From assembly GCA_027717925.1 (NCBI GenBank), contig JALLON010000149.1:1-6544 (forward strand): DNA of 6,544 bases, read 5' to 3'. Both the position numbers and the translations under genes were made by a program. Positions 1 through 6,017 of the stretch are shown one piece after another. Source of the DNA: Acidobacteria bacterium AH-259-G07. Its GTDB lineage: Bacteria; Acidobacteriota; UBA6911; RPQK01; JADFOI01. Each line of letters opens with the position of its first letter. Positions within the stretch are counted from its first letter, which is position 1. The notes under the pieces were generated by a model, which did not search any database, was not told where the DNA came from, and saw only the letters and a program-made list of their open reading frames with translations.

Positions 1-67
1 TCTGGCTGCTGGCAGAAGGCAGCGACAAGAACGCCAACAGAGAGATAACAAGGATTTTTCGATGCAC
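1..67 (-). CDS. N-terminal signal peptide of an exported protein (partial, runs off left edge)
   Basis: Only the first 22 codons are inside the window, so the product cannot be named. On the minus strand a GTG at 67-65 opens a frame reading MHRKILVISLLAFLSLPSAS and onward with no stop to the window edge. This has the form of a Sec signal peptide: basic n-region (H2, R3, K4), a hydrophobic core at about residues 5-17, and a small polar c-region (SASSQ). The start is supported by a GGAGGAG Shine-Dalgarno at 78-72, with six bases between GGAGG and GTG. The gene lies downstream of the receptor terminator and the repeat cluster, so it probably has its own promoter. The mature protein should be periplasmic, outer-membrane or secreted. 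The signal-peptide reading and the Shine-Dalgarno support each other, but 22 codons is little evidence and a chance open frame remains possible. Confidence 0.6.
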   Translation of the reverse strand, partial: MHRKILVISLLAFLSLPSASSQ

Positions 68-71
68 CGAG

Positions 72-78
72 CTCCTCC
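72..78 (-). promoter_or_regulatory. Shine-Dalgarno for the left-edge GTG start
   Basis: The minus strand reads GGAGGAG here, followed by CTCG and the GTG codon at 67-65. GGAGG is the core anti-16S complement and the spacing is within the usual range. This site is the main reason for choosing the GTG start. An imperfect -10-like TAACAT lies on the minus strand at 100-95, but no convincing -35 accompanies it, so no promoter is called. Confidence 0.6.
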
Positions 79-223
79 GTAAGAACTTCACCTGATGTTA
101 CCACGATTCTGAAAAAATGGGGAAATTTTCTTCACTCTGACGCACCTGGAAAGAGCAGAAAATTGAGGCTCCAACACGGCCGGGAGTGTCAGAGGGTGTC
201 GCAAAGCCTGTCATTTTCGGGCT

Positions 224-305
224 GTAGGGGCGGGCCGGTGGTCCGCCCGAACCGAACATTTGGCATCGCGCGATCGGCTCGGGCGAGCCACCGGCTCGCC
301 CCTAC
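224..305. repeat. REP-like hairpin doublet, copy 1 (82 bp)
   Basis: The element begins GTAGGGGCGGGCC and ends GGCTCGCCCCTAC, so both outer ends carry the same GTAGGGGCG foot in opposite orientation. The left hairpin (about 224-253) pairs GGGCGGGCC with GGTCCGCCC around GGT, with one wobble position. The right hairpin (about 276-305) pairs GGGCGAGCC with GGCTCGCCC around a three-base loop. A 22-base spacer (254-275) separates them. A GTAG tetranucleotide at the foot of a GC-rich hairpin is the hallmark of REP sequences mobilised by RAYT (TnpA-REP) enzymes, and inverted pairs form BIME-type units. No RAYT gene is in the window, so the family assignment is by structure only. The element is repeated in reverse orientation at 4166-4242. 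Confidence 0.8.
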
Positions 306-354
306 CGGGCCACAGAGCGCCGGCCCCTACCGGGCCACCGGGCGCCGGCCCTAC
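306..354. repeat. Two extra tandem inverted REP-like units
   Basis: Two further units follow copy 1 directly with no spacer. The first (306-330, 25 bases) starts CGGGCCACAG and ends GGCCCCTAC. The second (331-354, 24 bases) starts CGGGCCACCG and ends CGGCCCTAC. Both keep the orientation of the right hairpin of copy 1, and all three end in CTAC, which is GTAG on the minus strand. Their stems use GGGCC/GGCCC instead of GGGCGAGCC, so they are a diverged subtype rather than exact duplicates. Together with copy 1 the cluster has one forward and three reverse units. Confidence 0.75.
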
Positions 355-361
355 ACAAGGC

Positions 362-401
362 AAAAAAAGGCGGGCACAGGGTTTGGGGACCCCGTGCCCG
401 C
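362..401 (-). terminator. Intrinsic terminator of the receptor gene
   Basis: On the minus strand the sequence reads GCGGGCACGGGG, an eight-base loop, then CCCTGTGCCCGC, followed after one C by seven T. The stem is 12 bp with one internal mismatch. A GC-rich stem followed immediately by a T tract is a classic rho-independent terminator in the minus direction. It begins about 27 bases after the receptor stop codon at 429. It is separate from the REP-like hairpins further downstream, which have no T tract. Confidence 0.9.
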
Positions 402-428
402 GCAGTGAACAACCTCCGATCTTAGAAT

Positions 429-3400
429 CTAGAAGGTCAACTTCAGTCCGAATCGGATCACACGTGCAGGAGAATTTGAAGTGGTACTTGTAATGTAAAA
501 GAAGGAACTCGAGTTGGCACTTGTGTTCGGATTGTTGAATTTTGGATTGTTGGCGAAATTGAAGGCTTCTACTCGAAACTCCAAGCCGACGTCCTCCTTC
601 AGATCAAACTTGCGGAAGATCGACAGATCCAGATTGACCCAGGTGGGTCCACGGATGATGTTCCGTCCGGAGGTGCCGTAGCAATCATTTGCAGGACTGG
701 TGGAAAGAACGTCCCCAGCGGCATTAAGATGCTGGCAAACCCCGTCCCTAGCTTTCCTTCTATTCGGATTATTCACATCATCGACCTGTAAAAAGGCACT
801 CCTATCATAGTAGGGATTGCCTCGGCCAATTCCCCCCAGGGTCGCCACATCCGCCTTGACCTGGTCGGCTGTCTGGGTGTTCCTGCTGGCCTGCAGTGAG
901 CCACTAGAGGCACGGATTCTACGCGGAGTCTGCTCGTTCACGGAGAAGATCCCATTGATCTGCCAACCGCGCAGCAGGAAGTTGCCAACTCCATCGCCTT
1001 GCCCAAAAGGCAGCTCATATAGGGCGGCGAAATTTAACATGTGAGGGCGGTTGTAGCCAGTTTGAGAACGGTTTCGGCTAACGATCGTAGGATCATTCCA
1101 GATCAGACCAGCCCATCCGTCATCATTGGTCATGCTGATGGCCCTGGAATAGGTGTAGGCACCTTTCACGAATAACCCGTTGACGAAACGGCGATTGACG
1201 GCGACCTGCAGGGAATGATAGTTGCCACTCAACCAACCATTCCAAAACAGAGTGCTAGCAGTACGGTCAGGAAACTTTACCCTTAGCAGGCGACCCGCAC
1301 TTCCTGTGCCGGGCGGAGCCCAGTTCAATTGACGGTCGGCCAGCTGGTGAACGGTCTGCGTACCCACGTATCCAGTCGAGACCACAAAGTCTGCCGGCAG
1401 CTTCCGCTCGTACATGACATTCCAAGACTGGATATAGCCTCTGGTAAGCTTGTCCGGAGGCATACTTCTCTGGGTCACAAATCCCGGCAAATCGACGACC
1501 CCTGCACCTAAATCAGGTCCGACAAAGAGCGGGATTCCATCTACATCAAGGTTCCTGAAGGGATCAAATGAATCGGCCCCATCAAAATCACCCGCGACCG
1601 TCAGTGGATAGAAACCCCGAAGGGGTCGGCCGAACGGGAGTGGGTCGTTAGTAATACCGTAACCCATCCGAAAGACGTCCTTGTCGGTCAAACGATAGGC
1701 GAAACCAAGCCGCGGAGCAAGAAGCGAATTGCTGACTTCGATATTGTTGCTTAGGGAGAGCTTCATGGTATCGAAATCGAGCTGCTCCATGGGCCGATCT
1801 GCACGGGTGACGAGGGGATAGTACTCCCAGCGCAAGCCCAGTGTCAGCGTCAGTTTCGGGGTCGCCTGCCAGCGGTCACGAAAATACCAGGCATGCTGCC
1901 ACTCGCGCGTGGTCATCTCCTCCCACTGAAGGCTCTTACGGATACGCGACGGCTGTCCCACCAGAAAGGCCGCATAAGCATTCTGGTCGGTGCCCGCGGT
2001 GCCCTCTTTTGTAGCGGTAATTGATCGGCCGAAGTCGAACCTTCCCCGAGGTCCACCGCCGATTTCAGGCTGCCAGTGAGTGAGGTTAAGCTTCACCACG
2101 TCGTATCCAAATCTGAACTCGTGATTGCTCCTGATCCAGCTGAAGTTGTGGGTAAAGGTGTAACTGTCTTCGTCGCGAAAGATCGGACTCCAGCCATCAA
2201 CCTGACCAAAACTCGTGAAGCCCGATATGCTGAAGCGGGGTATTCCTCCACATCGGCCCTCAGGACAAGATTGAGGGTCAGTGGCGTTGGTGCCGGGGAT
2301 GCCCAACACGTCCTGACCGAAGTTGCCAAGATCGAGGTCAGCCGGAAGTACCTGCTGGTCCATGTCGGTCAGGCCCCAGTTTCCGTCGATCAGGAAGGTG
2401 GGCGAGAGCGTCCAGTTATGGCCGAAACCGTATACTATGATATCAGTCAATCCTTCACCGTCACCGCCACCTCCAATAGCGCCTCCGCCGCCCGGTCCAA
2501 ATTTAGAGCCTTTTGCGACAGTGGCATCCATCCAACTCCATTTACCCCAGATTCTGTGCTCATCGCTCCGATACCAGTCGATCTTGATGTCGGTGTTGTA
2601 ACGGTCCAGTACTTGCGTCCCGGATACCTGATGGTTACTGGTCAGTCCGCCTAGGTTGGGAAGTGGCATCAGGTCCTGCATCTTCAGGGCAGCCGAGCTC
2701 ATCCGATTGGCCGGGATTTGATTGTTTGGAAAGGGCGTACGGCCCGTTCCATCCACTCCAGTCAACGGATCGTAAATGGTCGTGCTGAAAGAACTGAAGT
2801 CTCCGGCTCGTTGTTCTGCAGTCGCTACAGTTGAGGTGCTTGTGCGGGCAATACGTTCCAGGGTCGCTTCGAAGCCGCCGAAGAAAAACAGCTTGTCCTG
2901 CACAATGGGCCCACCGACGGCAAACCCATCGATATTCCGTTTGCCGACGGGCTTGTCGCCCACTAAGAAAAAGTCCTTGGCACTGACGGCACTATTCTCG
3001 TGCAAGGCAAATACGGTGCCGTGAAAATCATTGGTCCCCGACTTGGTAATAAGCGTGGTTGCGGCCCCACCCGCGAAGCCCTGCTCAGCATCAAAGTTAT
3101 TGGTTGAGATGTTGACCTCCTCGATCGTCTCCGCCGGTGGAACATAACCTGTGTGGTGGGGCAGCCAGATGTTGATGCTCTGGGAGCCATCGATGCGCGT
3201 ATTGTTGTTGTTGCGGGCGGTTCCATTGATGTTGGTGCTCAGTGCCCGAGCCGGTGTGTCCGTGACCGCGTTCTGAAAACGTGCCGGCGTGGCACCCGGA
3301 GACAGGTTGATCAGAGTCTGGTAATTGCGGTAGGCGCCAAGGGGCAGATCCGTGATTTCTCTGGTTTCCAGCCGAGTGTGAACGTCGGTTGTGTCAGTCT

Positions 3401-3812
3401 GGAGAGCTGTGACTGCTGCAGAGACCGTGACCTGCTCGGTGATTTCACCGACCTGCAAGGTGACGTCTTCACGGGTCACATCACCGACCGTAATAGATAC
3501 ATTCTGCGCTACATACTCCCTAAAACCCGTCAGACTGACCGTCAAGGTGTAGGTCCCTCTGGGAACATTTAGAAGGGAGTAAGTGCCAGTGTCACCTGTG
3601 ATGGTCGACTGGGTGTAGTTCGTATCGACATTGATAACGGTCACTTCGGCACCCGGGATGGCGCCACCGGTGACGTCCACGACATTACCCAAAATTGCGC
3701 CGTACAGCGCCTGTGCATGGATCCTCGTCGGAGCGATCCAACTCAACGCCAGGACTAGACATAGCCCAAACAGCGTCAAATACATTGGTGGTGTCTTAAA
3801 TATTTTGATCAT
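429..3812 (-). CDS. Oar-like TonB-dependent outer-membrane receptor
   Basis: This is a complete 1127-residue outer-membrane beta-barrel, within the usual length of Oar-like receptors. Residues 1-35 form a signal peptide with a hydrophobic core at about 11-27 and likely cleavage after IHAQA. Residues 38-120 are a carboxypeptidase-regulatory-like (CarboxypepD_reg/PF13620-type) beta-sandwich containing the G-TYSLLNVPRGTYTLTV pattern. A plug-like region follows to about residue 265, with NNFDAEQGFAGGA and TKSGTNDFHGTVFA, both typical of the family. The FAVGGPIVQDKLFFFGGFE motif at 297-315 opens the barrel. The C-terminal part carries NIIRGPTWVNLDLSIFRKF (1051-1069) and ends in phenylalanine, the outer-membrane assembly signal. 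No clear TonB box is visible. AAGGAGG four bases before the ATG supports the start. Cysteine pairs C516/C521 and C1026/C1044 could form loop disulfides. Such receptors are expected to import or bind a large substrate. The substrate here cannot be read from the sequence. Confidence 0.93.
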   Translation of the reverse strand: MIKIFKTPPMYLTLFGLCLVLALSWIAPTRIHAQALYGAILGNVVDVTGGAIPGAEVTVINVDTNYTQSTITGDTGTYSLLNVPRGTYTLTVSLTGFREYVAQNVSITVGDVTREDVTLQVGEITEQVTVSAAVTALQTDTTDVHTRLETREITDLPLGAYRNYQTLINLSPGATPARFQNAVTDTPARALSTNINGTARNNNNTRIDGSQSINIWLPHHTGYVPPAETIEEVNISTNNFDAEQGFAGGAATTLITKSGTNDFHGTVFALHENSAVSAKDFFLVGDKPVGKRNIDGFAVGGPIVQDKLFFFGGFEATLERIARTSTSTVATAEQRAGDFSSFSTTIYDPLTGVDGTGRTPFPNNQIPANRMSSAALKMQDLMPLPNLGGLTSNHQVSGTQVLDRYNTDIKIDWYRSDEHRIWGKWSWMDATVAKGSKFGPGGGGAIGGGGDGEGLTDIIVYGFGHNWTLSPTFLIDGNWGLTDMDQQVLPADLDLGNFGQDVLGIPGTNATDPQSCPEGRCGGIPRFSISGFTSFGQVDGWSPIFRDEDSYTFTHNFSWIRSNHEFRFGYDVVKLNLTHWQPEIGGGPRGRFDFGRSITATKEGTAGTDQNAYAAFLVGQPSRIRKSLQWEEMTTREWQHAWYFRDRWQATPKLTLTLGLRWEYYPLVTRADRPMEQLDFDTMKLSLSNNIEVSNSLLAPRLGFAYRLTDKDVFRMGYGITNDPLPFGRPLRGFYPLTVAGDFDGADSFDPFRNLDVDGIPLFVGPDLGAGVVDLPGFVTQRSMPPDKLTRGYIQSWNVMYERKLPADFVVSTGYVGTQTVHQLADRQLNWAPPGTGSAGRLLRVKFPDRTASTLFWNGWLSGNYHSLQVAVNRRFVNGLFVKGAYTYSRAISMTNDDGWAGLIWNDPTIVSRNRSQTGYNRPHMLNFAALYELPFGQGDGVGNFLLRGWQINGIFSVNEQTPRRIRASSGSLQASRNTQTADQVKADVATLGGIGRGNPYYDRSAFLQVDDVNNPNRRKARDGVCQHLNAAGDVLSTSPANDCYGTSGRNIIRGPTWVNLDLSIFRKFDLKEDVGLEFRVEAFNFANNPKFNNPNTSANSSSFFYITSTTSNSPARVIRFGLKLTF

Positions 3813-3816
3813 TGAT

Positions 3817-3823
3817 CCTCCTT
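3817..3823 (-). promoter_or_regulatory. Strong Shine-Dalgarno of the receptor gene
   Basis: The minus strand reads AAGGAGG, then ATCA, then the ATG at 3812-3810. This is a near-perfect anti-16S match, with slightly short spacing. It fixes the start at residue 1 rather than at the alternative in-frame ATG at residue 10, and keeps the basic residues K3 and K6 in the signal-peptide n-region. Confidence 0.85.
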
Positions 3824-4054
3824 CCTTGGACCCTTTTCAGGGCCAGGTTCATAAAAAACGTAAACGAATAATAATGAAACAAAATGGTACAAAACCATGA
3901 GGTGAAAATCTACCCCCGAAAACACATTCGCAATATCCGTTCCACTAACCTCAAAAGGAAGAGAGGAAATAATCATCAAGGCCGAAACCATTTATGATGC
4001 TTAGGTTACGCTTCACCACGAATTTGCTCCTGGAAAATGTGACGAAGAGCGTAG

Positions 4055-4098
4055 TTCAAAAATTTGGATTTCCACCCCCATTAATCCAATTTTTTGAA
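4055..4098. repeat. AT-rich inverted repeat in the receptor leader
   Basis: The arm TTCAAAAATTTGGATT (4055-4070) is complementary at 15 of 16 positions to AATCCAATTTTTTGAA (4083-4098), around a 12-base C-rich loop. A third, shorter copy of TTCAAAAATTT lies at 4140-4150. In the minus direction it stands about 140 bases after the CRTAC1 stop and about 240 bases before the receptor start. It could be a transcription end for the upstream operon or a regulator site. The arm ends in T runs but lacks the GC-rich stem of a standard terminator. Confidence 0.5.
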
Positions 4099-4165
4099 TA
4101 GCCGAGGACCTTCACATTGCCTTCTGGTTAGTAGGATCATTCAAAAATTTATGCAAGGGTGCGTC

Positions 4166-4242
4166 GTAGGGGCGAGCCGCTGGCTCGCCCGAAGTGTTCT
4201 CGCTGCGTGTCCGGTTCGGGCGGGCCACCGACCCGCCCCTAC
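4166..4242. repeat. REP-like hairpin doublet, copy 2 (77 bp, inverted relative to copy 1)
   Basis: The element begins GTAGGGGCGAGCC and ends GACCCGCCCCTAC. Its left hairpin pairs GGGCGAGCC with GGCTCGCCC, and its right hairpin pairs GGGCGGGCC with GACCCGCCC. Read on the minus strand, the order of hairpins is the same as in copy 1 at 224-305, so the two elements lie in opposite orientation. The first 30 bases of the minus-strand reading differ from the start of copy 1 at only two positions, while the spacer (19 bases) has diverged. Its last four bases overlap the CRTAC1 stop codon. The hairpins have no T tract in either direction, so they are not standard intrinsic terminators, though they may protect a 3' end. 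Confidence 0.8.
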
Positions 4243-6017
4243 CTCCGGCTGTCAGGCCAAGGCTGGCCGGTCTTTCGCGTGAGGGTGATTACCGAGTCCG
4301 CCTTGACGTTTCGCCACATTTCCTTATCCCCGGAAGGCCACTGAACCAGAACTGCCTCGATGCCGGCGTCCGATCCCAAGCCAAAGTGGACTCGATCATC
4401 GTTCACACTCAGGTAGCTGCCGCCCTTTCGGGATCTGCGCCACAGCGTTTTCCGGTTTTTCCTCACCACAGCCACCCGGGCACCCGCGGTGATGGCCCCC
4501 CGAAGACGGACTTCCAGCCAGTGTCGTGCGGACCCGAGCTGGTTAAGAAAAAGACGAACCGGCCCTTTATTATTGGTCATAACGATATCGATATCCCCGT
4601 CATTGTCAATATCGCCAAAGGCGGCTCCACGACTGACTTCAGAGAGTTGGAAGGCCGGACCCGCTACCTCTGAAGTCTCTTGAAACGTACCGTTACCCTG
4701 ATTACGGACAAGCTGGTTCTTCTGATGATATGGATAAGGTGTTCCTCTCAGTGCTTCCAGATTCCTCACAGCCCCATTTGCGATGAAGAGGTCTAAATTG
4801 CCATCATTATCATAATCCAACCATTCCGTTCCAAAGCCGGTGTAGGCGAAACTGAGGCCGCCTAAACCGGTTTGGATAGTTTCGTCATGAAAGTCACCGG
4901 AACCATCATTGGCATATAGGGTATTTGTTTCCATCGTGAGGTGAGTCATAAAAAGATCTTCATCACCGTCGTTATCGAAGTCTCCTGCTGCCACACCCAT
5001 GCTTCCCTCGGGAGCCCCTTCTGCATTGTAGGCCGCACCCGCCATTAAGGCATTTTCTTCAAAGGTGCCATCGCCATTATTGACCCAAAGGTGATTCTCG
5101 GCTCCGTCATTGGCTACGTAAATATCGATCCAGCCATCTGAGTTGAAGTCAGCAACGGTAACCCCCAGACCGGGTCCAATGGCTGCGCCGATCCCGGACA
5201 ACTCGGTGACGTCGACAAATTTCCCTTCACCTTCATTGCGAAACAGGCGGTCTGGTAGAGGTCGGTATAGGTTGGGATTACAGTAGTCGGGAGCGCTGAG
5301 GGCGTCGTAGCATTTCTTGTTTCCGGCCAATGTGAAATCGATGTAATTCAGGAGGAAAAGGTCGAGATCCCCGTCTCGATCATAGTCAAGAAAAGCGGCA
5401 CTGGTGCTCCAGCGAACCTCATCAGTTCCAGATTCGGCGGTTACATCAGTGAATGTTCCATCCCCGTTGTTTTGGTACAAGACGTTCGGTCCGAAATTTG
5501 TGATGTAAAGATCAAGATCTCCGTCCTTGTCGTAATCACCCACGGCGACACCCATCCCATATCCTTCGTACCCCACACCGGCCTTCTCGGTTACGTCCGT
5601 GAAGCTCAGCCGCCGGCCGCCGGAGTTCTCTAGATCGATCAGGTCGTTGCGAAAGAGCCTATTGACGAGGCGCTGGCCCCGGGGCAGTGGTTGAATACTC
5701 TGGGCCAAACTCTTTTTCGGATGCAACAGGTTACCCTGGAGAAGATAGACGTCCAAATCACCGTCGCCGTCGTAGTCAAAAAGCGCGACTCCGGGCCCCA
5801 TGATTTCAGGAAGGTAGAATTCTCCTGTTGCCCCGATAAAGTGGTGGAACTTTAAACCGACCGAGTCGGCCACTTCCCGAAAGGTTGGGGCTTGGGAGCT
5901 TTGGCCCAGCAAAGCAATAAACGCGCTGAAAACCGCTAAGGACGTCCAAACCGTTTTCAGCAACCGAAAAGATATTTCAGCTCGGCTTTGAGCAAAGAAA
6001 TTCAGGTGACACCTCAT
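4239..6017 (-). CDS. CRTAC1-family exported FG-GAP/ASPIC-UnbV propeller protein
   Basis: This complete 592-residue gene encodes a predicted secreted, calcium-binding seven-bladed beta-propeller of unknown biochemical role. Seven DxDxDGxxD-type motifs are visible at residues 81-89, 161-169, 211-219, 290-298, 346-354, 401-409 and 469-477, several followed by the NNGDGTF repeat that ends FG-GAP/VCBS blades. C236 and C246 sit in the CYDALSAPDYCNP insert common in this family and could form a disulfide. Residues 499-580 are the ASPIC/UnbV (PF07593) domain, with HWLEVRL, GGSYLS, HFGLG and VQWPSG. A signal peptide is present with its hydrophobic core at 25-38 and probable cleavage near residue 43, but its n-region is unusually long. 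No Shine-Dalgarno precedes the ATG, which overlaps the TPR stop as ATGA, so translation is probably coupled. An in-frame TTG at residue 19 (5963) would give a more typical signal peptide but also lacks a Shine-Dalgarno. The TAG stop lies inside a REP-like repeat. Confidence 0.93.
   Translation of the reverse strand: MRCHLNFFAQSRAEISFRLLKTVWTSLAVFSAFIALLGQSSQAPTFREVADSVGLKFHHFIGATGEFYLPEIMGPGVALFDYDGDGDLDVYLLQGNLLHPKKSLAQSIQPLPRGQRLVNRLFRNDLIDLENSGGRRLSFTDVTEKAGVGYEGYGMGVAVGDYDKDGDLDLYITNFGPNVLYQNNGDGTFTDVTAESGTDEVRWSTSAAFLDYDRDGDLDLFLLNYIDFTLAGNKKCYDALSAPDYCNPNLYRPLPDRLFRNEGEGKFVDVTELSGIGAAIGPGLGVTVADFNSDGWIDIYVANDGAENHLWVNNGDGTFEENALMAGAAYNAEGAPEGSMGVAAGDFDNDGDEDLFMTHLTMETNTLYANDGSGDFHDETIQTGLGGLSFAYTGFGTEWLDYDNDGNLDLFIANGAVRNLEALRGTPYPYHQKNQLVRNQGNGTFQETSEVAGPAFQLSEVSRGAAFGDIDNDGDIDIVMTNNKGPVRLFLNQLGSARHWLEVRLRGAITAGARVAVVRKNRKTLWRRSRKGGSYLSVNDDRVHFGLGSDAGIEAVLVQWPSGDKEMWRNVKADSVITLTRKTGQPWPDSRR

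Larger units (their letters stand above)
68..428. other. Intergenic region between the receptor gene and the left-edge gene
   Basis: No gene is supported in these 361 bases. From right to left they hold a short spacer after the receptor stop codon, an intrinsic terminator (401-362), a cluster of four GTAG-footed hairpin repeats (354-224), and about 155 bases of leader before the left-edge gene. The leader (223-68) probably contains that gene's promoter, but I see no hexamer pair good enough to mark. Small open frames on the plus strand at 163-408 and 260-493 run through the hairpin repeats and the terminator and have low-complexity Pro/Gly/Arg-rich products, so they are not genes. Confidence 0.7.
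3813..4165. other. Leader and intergenic region upstream of the receptor gene
   Basis: This 353-base stretch is visibly more AT-rich than the genes around it and should contain the receptor promoter. It holds the receptor Shine-Dalgarno (3823-3817), an AT-rich inverted repeat (4055-4098), and a small palindrome with ATGGT/ACCAT arms (3884-3898). A TATTAT resembling a -10 box lies on the minus strand around 3873-3868, but I see no matching -35, so no promoter is marked. A 60-codon minus-strand frame (3991-3809) crosses it and is discussed as a finding. No tRNA or riboswitch fold was recognised. Confidence 0.5.

Noticed and set aside
224..354. Possible CRISPR array
   Set aside because: The units are hairpins in both orientations with no regular unique spacers of 30-40 bases between identical repeats, and no cas gene is present.
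163..493. Overlapping plus-strand open frames through the repeat cluster
   Set aside because: Their products are Pro/Gly/Arg-rich translations of the GC-rich hairpins and terminator, and they run into the 3' end of the receptor gene on the other strand.
2076..2654. 192-codon plus-strand open frame inside the receptor gene
   Set aside because: It is fully antisense to a clearly coding receptor region, has no recognisable domain, and no plus-strand regulatory signals were seen. It is a shadow of the coding strand.
2081..4020. Near-identical 20-base stretch at 2081-2100 and 4001-4020 (18 of 20 matches, both containing GCTTCACCACG)
   Set aside because: One copy encodes ordinary receptor residues (VVKLNL), and the similarity does not extend beyond the 20 bases. 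Chance similarity is the simplest explanation.
4194..4673. 159-codon plus-strand open frame over the CRTAC1 3' end
   Set aside because: It is antisense to the ASPIC/UnbV domain and begins inside the REP-like repeat. The minus-strand frame has unmistakable family motifs.
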